Assembly (NCBI RefSeq): GCF_009711715.1
Contig: NZ_VENF01000005.1
Span: forward strand, 157,471-221,470
Direction: 5' to 3'
DNA from: Methylophaga sp.
GTDB taxonomy: Bacteria > Pseudomonadota > Gammaproteobacteria > Nitrosococcales > Methylophagaceae
Length of the DNA: 64,000 nucleotides
Position 1 is the first letter of the stretch. Each line of letters starts with the position of its first letter. Shown here piece after piece: positions 9,487-17,440 of the stretch. The position numbers and the translations under genes are program-made. Under the pieces are notes generated by a model. The model worked only from the letters and a program-made list of their open reading frames with translations. It did no database searches and was not told the DNA's origin.

Positions 9487-10332
9487 ATGAGCGAACAAGA
9501 CGTATTTTACAACACTATCCTGGAGGAAATGGACAGCGGCAAGCTTGTGCTGCCAACCCTTCCCGAAGTCGCCCTGCAAGTTCGGGAAGTGGTCGATGAC
9601 CCCGAAGCAACCGCCAAACAACTGGCCGATATCATCACCACTGATGCTGCATTGTCAGCCCGCTTGCTGAAAGTCGCCAACAGCCCGCTATACCGTGGCC
9701 GGGTCTCTATCGACAGTGTACAGATGGCGGTTTCCCGCCTGGGCTTGTCCATGGTCCGTAATCTGGTGACCAGTCTGGTGATGGAACAAATGTTCCAGGC
9801 CACCAATAACCGTCTGGATAAACGTCTGCGAGCGCTGTGGGAACAAAGTACCAAAGTCGCTGCGGCTTCACAGGTTATGGCTGGCAAGCTGTCCGGTATC
9901 AGAACCGATGAAGCCATGCTGGCCGGACTGATTCACGCTATCGGTGTGCTGCCCATCCTGATGAAGGCCGATGAAGATGGCGATCTTATCAGAGACAGTA
10001 AAAAACTGGATCAATTGATTGATAATATTTATCCGCGCCTGGGCGCTGCCATTCTGCAGAAATGGGAATTTCCGGACAACCTCGTGGCCGTGGCCCGCGA
10101 ACATACGAACCTCAACCGCAACAGCGGCGATAACGGTCCGGATCTGGTCGATGTGGTGCAGGTCGCGCTGCTGCAGAGTTATAACGGCACTGACAAAGCG
10201 ATTGACCCGCTGACCCTGAATGAAGTCATCTCATTCAAACAGGTCGGTGCCGATACCGGTTTCAGTGTGGAAGAACTCGACGAGGACAGTGAGGAATACC
10301 GTGAGGCGCTGGCGCTGTTTAATATGGCCTGA
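9487..10332 (+). CDS. HDOD domain protein
   Basis: The 281-residue product is one HDOD domain, a relative of HD phosphohydrolases that usually lacks catalytic metal ligands and acts in signalling. The start LVLPTLPEVALQVREVVDDP and the segment LSARLLKVANSPLYRGRVSIDSVQMAVSRLG are the typical HDOD signature; the expected metal-binding HD pair is absent. It stands alone, divergent from alaC and followed by its own terminator. Its partners are unknown; family members influence motility, stress or cyclic-di-GMP pathways. Confidence 0.85.
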   Translation: MSEQDVFYNTILEEMDSGKLVLPTLPEVALQVREVVDDPEATAKQLADIITTDAALSARLLKVANSPLYRGRVSIDSVQMAVSRLGLSMVRNLVTSLVMEQMFQATNNRLDKRLRALWEQSTKVAAASQVMAGKLSGIRTDEAMLAGLIHAIGVLPILMKADEDGDLIRDSKKLDQLIDNIYPRLGAAILQKWEFPDNLVAVAREHTNLNRNSGDNGPDLVDVVQVALLQSYNGTDKAIDPLTLNEVISFKQVGADTGFSVEELDEDSEEYREALALFNMA

Positions 10333-10361
10333 TTCGCGAACTAGCATACCGTCAACCTGAG

Positions 10362-10385
10362 AAACCCGGCCTTGCCGGGTTTTTT
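10362..10385 (+). terminator. Terminator after the HDOD gene
   Basis: A perfect hairpin (AAACCCGGC, CTT loop, GCCGGGTTT) ends in a run of T, 30 bases after the HDOD stop. It is a strong intrinsic terminator on the plus strand. Confidence 0.88.
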
Positions 10386-10508
10386 ATATCGCCCGGGGCA
10401 AGGAGATGCCGGCGGCGCTTTTCTATGCTGTGAAACAGACCCGCCATGAACAAAATGCCCGTTTTTGTTGCCTATGACAGTGAAAGCTGAAAAATCGAGG
10501 AGTGATCA

Positions 10509-11042
10509 ATGAGAATAGGCTATGCGAGAGAGAGCCGGCATGGTCAGCCGCTACAGGTGCAAATCGACAAACTAAAAGACTGTGACACCGTGTTCAAGGA
10601 AAAAGCGGGCAACGGCGATCAGCAGAAAACACTCGACGCCTGCCTTGATGCCCTTCATCACGGCGACATTCTGGTTGTGACCCGGCTCGATCGTCTGGCC
10701 GACAACACACTCAGCCTGGCTCGGATAGCAGAAAGACTGCGTAGACAAGGCATCGATTTAGTGGTGAGGGATCAGGACATCGATACCAGTAAAGACAGCA
10801 ACGACGCGGCACTGAAAGTGATGGCAGCAATCGCTGATATCAAACAGTCAGACACAGAGCAGCACACAGCTACAGTCACCCCTATCCAGCGAGGCAAGGC
10901 GCTGGACACCCACACCGGCGTTCAACTGTCTAAAGAACAGATTGCGGAAATGCAGTACCGGATAGCTTGCGGTGAGGAGGTATCCGAACTCTGTGATGAA
11001 TATAACATCAGCATTCCGACCTTTTATCATCTGACCGATTAA
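10509..11042 (+). CDS. Serine-recombinase-like protein, degenerate active site
   Basis: The 177-residue product has the resolvase/invertase layout: N-terminal catalytic-type domain (MRIGYARES with Ser9 in the nucleophile position), the GDILVVTRLDRLADN segment near 52-66, the E-helix region near 95-120, and a C-terminal helix-turn-helix (LSKEQIAEMQYRIACG to the end). Several conserved residues are missing: the Arg normally three after the LDR motif is Asp65, the Arg before the first long helix is not present near residue 39, and the Arg-rich E-helix is replaced by IKQSDTEQHT. It may bind DNA without recombining it. GAGGAG precedes the ATG. No inverted repeats or other mobile genes flank it. 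Confidence 0.7.
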   Translation: MRIGYARESRHGQPLQVQIDKLKDCDTVFKEKAGNGDQQKTLDACLDALHHGDILVVTRLDRLADNTLSLARIAERLRRQGIDLVVRDQDIDTSKDSNDAALKVMAAIADIKQSDTEQHTATVTPIQRGKALDTHTGVQLSKEQIAEMQYRIACGEEVSELCDEYNISIPTFYHLTD

Positions 11043-11162
11043 ATGGCAGAGCCAGACACGGTGGCAAGCCAGCTGGTTTTTTCAGCCTGCAGCCTGTAAT
11101 TTATGTTGAAGATTCACCCACCAGGGCTGTCACTGATTAAGATGCCGAGTTTTTTCGTTTTT

Positions 11163-11651
11163 ATGTCACCTTGTCGCTTTCTGCCACTGCTGTTGCTGCT
11201 GGCTTTGCTGTCAGGCTGTGGCAGTAGTCCCAAAATTACCTCACCGGTTTTCGAGCCTGAAGTGCTACCGGCCTCGCCGGACACTGACGTTACGCTGTCA
11301 CGACTTTATCAGCAGCATGCGGACTGGCGCGGAACGCCCTACCGTCTTGGCGGGCAGAGTCGTCACGGCATCGACTGCTCCGCCTTTGTGCAACAGACTT
11401 ATCAGGACCTGTTCGGTCTCAGGCTGCCAAGAACCACCTCTCAGCAGATCCGGGCGGGGCAGGCAATCAACAAAACCGATTTGCAGCCTGGTGATCTGGT
11501 GTTTTTCCGTAATGGCAATCATGTCGGCATCTACCTGGAGGATGACCGTTTCCTGCACGCCTCCACCCGCCTCGGTGTCACCATTTCCAGTATGAATAAC
11601 ATCTACTGGTCCCGGAAATACTGGCGCTCAATTCGCGTTCGTCCCCAATAA
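11163..11651 (+). CDS. NlpC/P60 family lipoprotein endopeptidase
   Basis: Predicted envelope cysteine peptidase that cuts peptidoglycan cross-links or stem peptides, like MepS (Spr). From the chosen start the signal peptide MSPCRFLPLLLLLALLSGC ends at a lipobox Cys. The catalytic Cys is in HGIDCSAFVQQTY, the His in GNHVGIYL and the third polar residue is the His of FLHAST. The frame is open from 11103 with further ATGs at 11103 and 11142; none has a clear ribosome site, and 11163 was chosen because it gives a normal lipoprotein signal. Converges on the transthyretin-like gene, eight bases apart. Confidence 0.85.
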   Translation: MSPCRFLPLLLLLALLSGCGSSPKITSPVFEPEVLPASPDTDVTLSRLYQQHADWRGTPYRLGGQSRHGIDCSAFVQQTYQDLFGLRLPRTTSQQIRAGQAINKTDLQPGDLVFFRNGNHVGIYLEDDRFLHASTRLGVTISSMNNIYWSRKYWRSIRVRPQ

Positions 11652-11659
11652 ACGTTGTT

Positions 11660-12079
11660 TCAGGGCTGTTCCTGGGACAGGCTGTAGGTCGTTTTCGATA
11701 CGCTCAATGACAAAGCAACAGGCTCAGGCGTATCGATAGTGACCACAACAGGAATCAACGGATAAAGTGTGGTTTCATGCTTTTGTCGGAAGAACTTCTG
11801 ATTTCTCAGCACCAGCCGGTAAACCCCGCGATGTTCCCTGCCTGGCAGGAAACCGGTTATCTCACCCTGTTTGTCAGTGACCTGACTATCCACCAAGCGC
11901 CAGGTCGATCGGGTTTCACTGAACTGAAACAACACCACCTGCATGCCCTCGGCTGGCTGATTCAGTTCAGCGTCAATGACGCTGAGCGACAAATGGTAGT
12001 CCGGCTCCTGAGCCAGCAGCCGGAGTGGTGAAAGCAAAGCGCACAAAAACAGCAGTTGTATCAGCTGTGGGCGGTACAT
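11660..12079 (-). CDS. Secreted transthyretin-fold protein without HIUase active site
   Basis: The 139-residue product has a signal peptide (LLFLCALLSPLRLLAQ, cleavage near residue 24) and then resembles periplasmic 5-hydroxyisourate hydrolase (HiuH): LSVIDAELNQPAEGMQVVLF, a TDKQGEI turn, GVYRLVLRNQKFF and TLYPLIPVVVTI. Every catalytic position is changed: no His in the first strand, Glu instead of Arg in the DGR turn, no His in the HVPLLL segment, and the YRGS end replaced by YSLSQEQP. So it has the fold but should not be a hydrolase. Its ATG overlaps the stop of the preceding lipoprotein gene by one base, so the two are probably made together. Confidence 0.7.
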   Translation of the reverse strand: MYRPQLIQLLFLCALLSPLRLLAQEPDYHLSLSVIDAELNQPAEGMQVVLFQFSETRSTWRLVDSQVTDKQGEITGFLPGREHRGVYRLVLRNQKFFRQKHETTLYPLIPVVVTIDTPEPVALSLSVSKTTYSLSQEQP

Positions 12080-12399
12080 TACTCCGACCTGTAAATCGTT
12101 TCATACTCTGGATTTTCCAATCGCGGATCACCGGCATCAACGCACTGGAATGTAATGTCATAGCGATAACGTACCTGGTGTTGTTTGAAAATTTTGGTCA
12201 CCAGCAAAGATTTGTTCATTTCTTTGCAATGATGCTCGGCAAGCCCCAGAGCCGTACCTTTGGCCGTAGTGTCATCCAGATCATCGACCGTAATGGTATA
12301 GGTATCCCCACCCAGCGTGCGAACACCGGAGGTTTTCACACCACAGGCACTGACAGCCAACATCGCCAGCAAAGTGGCGGATACAGCAATCGTTTTCAT
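12079..12399 (-). CDS. Small lipoprotein, unknown
   Basis: This 106-residue product has a clear lipoprotein signal (MKTIAVSATLLAMLAVSAC, lipobox VSAC). The mature part starts GVKTSGVRTLGGDTYTIT and contains a Cys-bearing helix (LAEHHCKEMNKSLLV) and a YRYDITFQC strand, suggesting a small alpha/beta envelope domain; the two mature Cys could form a disulfide. No named family is recognised. The stop overlaps the start of the transthyretin-fold gene (TAATG), so the pair is a two-gene envelope unit. Confidence 0.65.
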   Translation of the reverse strand: MKTIAVSATLLAMLAVSACGVKTSGVRTLGGDTYTITVDDLDDTTAKGTALGLAEHHCKEMNKSLLVTKIFKQHQVRYRYDITFQCVDAGDPRLENPEYETIYRSE

Positions 12400-12495
12400 T
12401 GAAATTCCTCAACTAAAAGCCGCCTGGCGGCAGCACAATGACTCGCTGTTATTATCATTGTTAGTACTGACGGCCACAATGGTTTTTAGTGTGAC

Positions 12496-13527
12496 TCAGT
12501 GAAAGAAAATCACGGTCACCCCGGCAGCGTAACTTACCAGTACCAGCGTCCCTTCAAAACCGATATTACCCAGTCCATGCCGTTCCCGACGCAGCAGTCC
12601 CAGCAGCAAAATACCGGTCAGCAGAATAGTGAGTGCCATCCAGAAACCCAGCGTTGCCGACACCGCCTGGTAAATGGAGCCGGGCCGGTAAGCCATATCA
12701 GAAAGGACCAGAAACAGCACATCGAAGGTATTACCACCAATAATATCTCCCACAGCCAGCGCCAGCGCACCACGTCGCACTGCAGCAATAGCAATCACCA
12801 GTTCCGGTATTGAAGTCACTACTGCCGTGAAGATAGTCCCGAACAATGTCTGACTCAAGCCTGTCCGGCGCGTGATGGCAATACCGGTTTCGGCAATCAT
12901 CCAGCCGCTCAGCGCGACAGCAAGTGCCAGTAATAAGAACGGTATCCACAGAGAGAGCCCCGCCGATCTGAGCCCCGCTGAAGGTGGTGGCGGTCTCTCT
13001 GCCCGGGTATCACTGGTTTTACGCGGCGACCACATCGGCATCTTGTGAGACTGACGCAGTAAACGGAGACCAAACAGATAAGCAGCCAGAATGACGAATG
13101 ACAACACATCAACCGACCAGATGGTTACCCCTGGCCCGGCCATCGCCAGCATTGGCAGCGACAGCATGACCACCAGCAACACGCCCTGCATCAGGTTTTC
13201 CTCCGATGCCGCCGCATGCTCCAGATTGGCTTTGCGGTAGAGCATATCGGCAATCACCAGAAATGTGGTCTGTGCCGCGATACCGCCAATCGCATTACCA
13301 AAGGCCAGTTCTGCCGCGCCTTCCCAGGCGGAGGTGATCGAGGTGATAGTCCCTGCCAGCGAGGTGATAATGCCGAGAAATACAGCGCCTAAAATGGCCT
13401 GTCCCAGGCCGGTGAGATGCGCTAACTGCTCAGCCCGTTCTGTCAGCCAGACACCGCATACACCGACCACTGCGCCGGCCACGAGAAAGAGGGCAATGTT
13501 GATTCCTAAACTGAGGTCGACAAACAT
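12496..13527 (-). CDS. CaCA family sodium/calcium exchanger-like protein
   Basis: This 343-residue membrane protein has about ten hydrophobic segments in two halves joined by a polar loop near residues 165-190 (KMPMWSPRKTSDTRAERP). The second half has the canonical alpha-repeat TAVVTSIPELVIAI; the first half has the matching GIITSLAGTITSITSA, but with Ala-Gly where the ion-binding Glu normally sits. That asymmetry separates it from YrbG-type exchangers and makes the transported ion uncertain. GGAG lies four bases before the ATG. The upstream region holds a G-rich tract. Confidence 0.75.
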   Translation of the reverse strand: MFVDLSLGINIALFLVAGAVVGVCGVWLTERAEQLAHLTGLGQAILGAVFLGIITSLAGTITSITSAWEGAAELAFGNAIGGIAAQTTFLVIADMLYRKANLEHAAASEENLMQGVLLVVMLSLPMLAMAGPGVTIWSVDVLSFVILAAYLFGLRLLRQSHKMPMWSPRKTSDTRAERPPPPSAGLRSAGLSLWIPFLLLALAVALSGWMIAETGIAITRRTGLSQTLFGTIFTAVVTSIPELVIAIAAVRRGALALAVGDIIGGNTFDVLFLVLSDMAYRPGSIYQAVSATLGFWMALTILLTGILLLGLLRRERHGLGNIGFEGTLVLVSYAAGVTVIFFH

Positions 13528-13540
13528 GTGACTCCGGTTT

Positions 13541-13583
13541 GGGTTGGGGTTTTGCTTTCTATCCTAGCGGTTGGGGTTGGGGG
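13541..13583 (+). repeat. G-rich tract upstream of the exchanger gene
   Basis: The plus strand has four G-runs of 3, 4, 4 and 5 bases (13541-13543, 13546-13549, 13573-13576, 13579-13583) spaced by TT or, once, by 23 bases. The two pairs read GGGTTGGGG and GGGGTTGGGGG. It could form a G-quadruplex on the plus strand in the promoter region of the exchanger. Confidence 0.4.
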
Positions 13584-13658
13584 TTGTCATTGTTGGCCTT
13601 TTTTATGCCAATTTAATACTCTATAGAAACGACTAATGATCGGTTTCAATTCAAAGTA

Positions 13659-14130
13659 TTGATTTCGCCTTGAGGGCGAGTCAGGGAAATGCGTGCCCAT
13701 TTCCCTAACAACCCTAGGGCACCCCAATGTGCTGGCCTGCGGCTCCACTCGTCATAGCATTGATTCAGGCGGTCGGCTAAAACTCGCTACGCTCAAACAC
13801 TAGCCGCCCTCAGACCTGAATAAATACTATTCCTCGCCAGCACAAACGGGGAATAAAGGGATTAGCTCAAAGCATGTTTGCCCCCCTCGCCCTCGCCCTC
13901 GAAGGGAGAGGGCTGGGGTGAGGGTGTCCCGCCCTTTTGCGTAGCCGAGCATCGCAGCCGTGGCTGGATCAGCGCGAGCGCATGTCTGAGCGTAGCGAGT
14001 TCGCGAGTGCCCAGTCACGGCGAGAAGCGCAGGGAACCCGCAGGGCAAGCAAGAGGCTGCCCTTTTGTTTGGTTCGTTTATTTTGGGCAAGCAAAATAAA
14101 TGAACTCGGGCTTTAGTCCGAAAGTATCAA
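13659..14130. repeat. Intergenic interspersed-repeat-like element (~470 bp)
   Basis: No credible gene lies between 13528 and 14148. The stretch has ends that form an imperfect inverted repeat: the left begins TTGATTTCGCCTTGAGGGCG and the right, read in reverse, begins TTGATACTTTCGGACTAAAG and continues to GCCCGAGTTC. Inside are a low-complexity block (CCCTCGCCCTCGCCCTCGAA), segments such as GAGCGTAGCGAG, and a palindrome at 14072-14105 (arms of 14 bases with one mismatch, 6-base loop). This resembles non-coding repeat families scattered through many beta- and gammaproteobacterial genomes; membership here is inferred from pattern only. Confidence 0.5.
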
Positions 14131-14148
14131 GCTTTAACAGTAGACATG

Positions 14149-14640
14149 TTAAACCGACAGCTCTGAAATAGCAGAATCTATCATTTCAAGTAAACCTGTA
14201 ACGGTGGCTCTAGTTAAATGGCCTTTTGATGATGCGGTATCAATGTTCTTTTTGTAGTGGTCGAGCAATTCAATAACGGCTGAATTATCAGCCTTGGGCA
14301 GAGCTAATAAAACTAGGTTGGGAAATACTAACTCGCACATTAACTCGAAATAATGACCTACTTCAGCAATTGATGTTTGTTCAAAAACTATCTTTTGTTT
14401 AGGGTTAAGAGTATTTTCATTGCGCTCATCAGCAATACGAACCAAATCTCTTTTCAGACTCTCTAAAAACTGCTTCAGGGCTTTCTTTATTTGCTTCCTT
14501 TTTGCCTTATCGTCCCAATATTTCCATAAACGCCCGCCAAACAAAGCAACGAGGACAGCTGATAACAAAAGTAAATCTTGTATATCAATAGGCGTCCATT
14601 CGAATATGGTCAAGCAATTTGAATCTATTTTTCCTGGCAT
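14149..14640 (-). CDS. Hypothetical membrane-anchored protein, AT-rich
   Basis: This 163-residue product has one hydrophobic segment near the N-terminus (IQDLLLLSAVLVALFGG, residues 20-36) followed by a basic helix (KAKRKQIKKALKQFLESLKR), so it is probably a single-pass membrane protein with a helical cytoplasmic part. No family is recognised. The coding sequence is clearly more AT-rich than its neighbours and uses codons such as AAA, ATA and TTA more often, and it sits beside a repeat-like element, all signs of recent acquisition. Coding support is the length of the open frame and the coherent protein. Confidence 0.5.
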   Translation of the reverse strand: MPGKIDSNCLTIFEWTPIDIQDLLLLSAVLVALFGGRLWKYWDDKAKRKQIKKALKQFLESLKRDLVRIADERNENTLNPKQKIVFEQTSIAEVGHYFELMCELVFPNLVLLALPKADNSAVIELLDHYKKNIDTASSKGHLTRATVTGLLEMIDSAISELSV

Positions 14641-14707
14641 GCCGAGTACGTCCGTTAGATTTTAGGCCATGGATTAAAATATCTAGCAACATCATAAAAC
14701 GGCAAGC

Positions 14708-14734
14708 TTGGTGGGTGAGTTACTCACCCACCAA
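14708..14734. terminator. Hairpin after lysS
   Basis: A perfect inverted repeat with 10-base arms (GGTGGGTGAG/CTCACCCACC) lies about 12 bases past the lysS stop, in the gap before the AT-rich gene. On the minus strand it is followed after a few bases by TTTT, so it is a likely but weak terminator of the surE-to-lysS run of genes. Confidence 0.55.
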
Positions 14735-14745
14735 CTATAAAAGTT

Positions 14746-16251
14746 TTATTCCGGCCGCATATGCGGGAAAAGCAGAACATCCCGAATTGACGGCGAATCC
14801 GTCAACAGCATAACCAGACGATCAATCCCGATCCCCTCACCCGCGGTCGGCGGCATGCCATATTCCAGAGCGCGGATATAATCCGCATCAAAATGCATTG
14901 CCTCATCATCACCGGCATCTTTCTCGGCGACCTGGGCCTGGAAGCGCTCTGCCTGATCTTCGGCGTCATTGAGCTCGGAGAAGCCGTTGGCAATTTCTCG
15001 ACCACCGACAAAGAATTCAAAGCGCTCGGTAACAAACGGGTCGTCATCGCTGCGGCGTGCCAGCGGAGAGACTTCGGTCGGGTAAGCGGTGATGAAGGTC
15101 GGGTCCATCAGGCGATGTTCTACGGTTTTCTCAAAGATCTCGATTTGTACTTTACCGAGGCCGTAGTTTTCCTTGATCGGGATATCGAGACCGGCGGCGA
15201 TTTCACGGGCCGCTTCAATCGTTTCCAGCTGTTCCGGTTTGATGCCCGGATTGAAATGCAGGATCGATTCCTTGACGGTCATCCGCGTAAACGGCTTGCC
15301 AAAGTCGATATCAAGACCCTGGTAGTGCACTTCCGAGGTGCCCAGTACATCCTGGGTGACGCTGCGAAGCATGTCCTCGGTCAGATCCATCAGATCGTTG
15401 TGGTTGGCATAGGCCTGGTAGAACTCGACCATGGTAAATTCCGGGTTGTGACGGGTAGACAGCCCCTCATTACGGAAATTACGGTTGATTTCAAACACCC
15501 GTTCAAAGCCACCGACAATCAGACGTTTGAGATAGAGTTCAGGCGCAATACGCAGGAACAGGTCCATATCGAGCGCATTGTGATAAGTCGTGAAAGGACG
15601 CGCGGTAGCGCCGCCCGGAATCGCCTGCATCATCGGCGTTTCGACTTCCAGATAATCCTTGCTCATCAGATAGCGGCGAACGCCATCAATAATGCGTGTG
15701 CGCAGACGGAATACATCCCGGCTGGCTTCATTCATGATGAGATCAACGTAACGCTGACGGTAACGGGTTTCCTGATCTGACAGGCCGTGGAATTTTTCCG
15801 GCAACGGACGCAGGGATTTGGTCAGCAGGCGGATATTATCGACCAGTACGGACAGTTCGCCTTTCTGGGTACGGAACATCACCCCTTCCGCCGCGATAAT
15901 GTCGCCCAGATCCCAGCGTTTAAACTGTGCATAAACGCCTTCAGGCAAGTCGTCACGTTTAACGTAAAGCTGCATATCGCCCGACATATCACGGATATTG
16001 GCAAAGCTGGCTTTACCCATCACACGCTTGGTCATCATGCGGCCGGCGATACTGACACGACGCGGGTTTTCAGCCAGTTGTTCGGCGCTCCAGTCAGCAT
16101 ACTCTGTGCTGAGTTCAGCATTCATGACATTACGACGGAAGTCGTTAGGGAAGGGATTGCCCTGTTGCCGCAGTTCGGCCAGTTTTTCGCGACGCTGCGC
16201 GATCAGGCGGTTTTCGTCCAGTTCTGTTCCGGTTTCGGTTTCGTTGCTCAT
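14746..16251 (-). CDS. lysS: Lysine--tRNA ligase
   Basis: Class II lysyl-tRNA synthetase, 501 residues, normal length. The N-terminal anticodon-binding OB-fold carries [20 protein letters not shown]; class II motif 2 is [20 protein letters not shown] and motif 3 is [19 protein letters not shown]. The ATG has AGGA nine bases upstream and lies two bases after the prfB stop; prfB-lysS is a widely conserved pair. Lysine charging is its sole expected role. Confidence 0.97.
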   Translation of the reverse strand: MSNETETGTELDENRLIAQRREKLAELRQQGNPFPNDFRRNVMNAELSTEYADWSAEQLAENPRRVSIAGRMMTKRVMGKASFANIRDMSGDMQLYVKRDDLPEGVYAQFKRWDLGDIIAAEGVMFRTQKGELSVLVDNIRLLTKSLRPLPEKFHGLSDQETRYRQRYVDLIMNEASRDVFRLRTRIIDGVRRYLMSKDYLEVETPMMQAIPGGATARPFTTYHNALDMDLFLRIAPELYLKRLIVGGFERVFEINRNFRNEGLSTRHNPEFTMVEFYQAYANHNDLMDLTEDMLRSVTQDVLGTSEVHYQGLDIDFGKPFTRMTVKESILHFNPGIKPEQLETIEAAREIAAGLDIPIKENYGLGKVQIEIFEKTVEHRLMDPTFITAYPTEVSPLARRSDDDPFVTERFEFFVGGREIANGFSELNDAEDQAERFQAQVAEKDAGDDEAMHFDADYIRALEYGMPPTAGEGIGIDRLVMLLTDSPSIRDVLLFPHMRPE

Positions 16252-16253
16252 GC

Positions 16254-17349
16254 TTATAATCCTGATTTCAGCGACGCTTCTATAAATTGGTCCAAATCGC
16301 CATCGAGCACGGCCTGGGTGTTGCCGGTCTCAACATGGGTACGCAGATCTTTAATCCGCGATTGATCGAGGACATAGGATCGGATTTGATTACCCCAGCC
16401 AATATCCGACTTAGATTCTTCCGCGGCCTGTTTGACTTCATTCTGCTTCATCAACTCCAGCTCGTAGAGCTTGGCACGCAGCTGATTCATGGCGCGGTCA
16501 CGGTTCTGATGCTGACTGCGCTCGGTCTGGCACTGCACCACGGTATTGGTCGGTACGTGGGTGATACGCACTGCCGAGTCGGTGGTGTTAACGTGCTGAC
16601 CGCCGGCACCGCTGGAGCGGTAGGTATCGACACGCAGATCCGCCGGGTTGATCTCGATTTCAATGGTGTCATCGACTTCGGGATAGACAAACACGGAAGC
16701 AAATGAGGTATGGCGACGGGCACCGGAATCGAACGGAGATTTACGCACCAGACGGTGCACACCGGTCTCGGTACGCAGCATACCGAAAGCATATTCGCCC
16801 TCAAACCGCACGGTGGCACTTTTGATTCCGGCAACCTCACCGGCTGAGACTTCCATCAACTCGACTTTGTAGTCATGGTCCTCACCCCAGCGCAGGTACA
16901 TGCGCAGCAGGATATTGGCCCAGTCCTGTGCTTCGGTACCACCAGAGCCGGACTGGATATCCAGATAGGCACTGTTTTTATCCAACTCACCGGAGAACAT
17001 GCGCTGGAACTCGAGTTTTTCCAGGCCTTTTTCCAGTTCATCCAGATCGGCAATCACCGCATCAAAGGTATCCTGATCCTTTTCCTCAGCGGCCAGCTCC
17101 AGCAAGTCCTGGGCATCATTGAGAATATCGCGGTGCTTTGACAGCGTGGTGACGATTTTTTCCAGGCTGGCCCTTTCCTGACCCAGTTTCTGAGCCCGTT
17201 CGGGATCATCCCAGACGCCGGGAGATTCCAGCTCGCGACTGACTTCGATTAAGCGTTCAGACTTTTCATCGAAGTCAAAGATACCCCCTAAGATCGTCAC
17301 TGCGATCACGAAGGTCTTTAATACGTTGTAATGGCGCGCCTAGTTCCAA
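16254..17349 (-). CDS. prfB: Peptide chain release factor 2 (with programmed +1 frameshift)
   Basis: RF2 ends translation at UGA and UAA. The gene needs a +1 shift: the first part runs 17349-17278 (TTG start, [13 protein letters not shown]...LRGYL), hits an in-frame TGA at 17277-17275, and the second part continues from 17276. The combined product is 364 residues, the normal size. The catalytic GGQ motif is in [16 protein letters not shown] and the tripeptide anticodon SPF is in [13 protein letters not shown] precedes the TTG start. The first 11 codons of the long downstream frame ([11 protein letters not shown]) are not protein. lysS follows two bases after. Confidence 0.96.
17271..17290 (-). 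promoter_or_regulatory. RF2 autoregulatory frameshift site
   Basis: On the minus strand the sequence AGGGGGTATCTTTGAC matches the E. coli prfB site exactly: a Shine-Dalgarno-like AGGGGG, the slippery CTT and the TGA stop followed by C. Low RF2 makes the ribosome pause at TGA and slip +1, so RF2 controls its own level. The mechanism is established for the family. Confidence 0.95.
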
Positions 17350-17382
17350 GGTTAACCTCTGATATTGAATAAAAAATGAAAC

Positions 17383-17399
17383 GCCGGATAAAAACCGGC
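17383..17399 (-). terminator. Possible terminator after nlpD
   Basis: A short hairpin with GCCGG/CCGGC arms and a 7-base loop lies about 42 bases past the nlpD stop on the minus strand and is followed there by a T-rich stretch (CATTTTTTATTC). The stem is only five bases, so this is tentative. Confidence 0.4.
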
Positions 17400-17440
17400 A
17401 AAACGCTATATTGTAACGGATTAATCGCGTTTTTTGTGGT

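Noticed and set aside
10333..10508. Possible small gene between the HDOD and recombinase-like genes
   Set aside because: No open frame with a ribosome site; only the terminator was found.
13896..13925. CCCTCG repeats, possible CRISPR or VNTR
   Set aside because: Only three 6-base units without spacers, within the larger repeat-like element.
14893..15780. Long plus-strand open frame opposite lysS
   Set aside because: Antisense to lysS, low-complexity composition and no ribosome site.
17275..17349. In-frame TGA early in prfB, looks like a nonsense mutation
   Set aside because: It is the conserved programmed frameshift site, so not a pseudogene.
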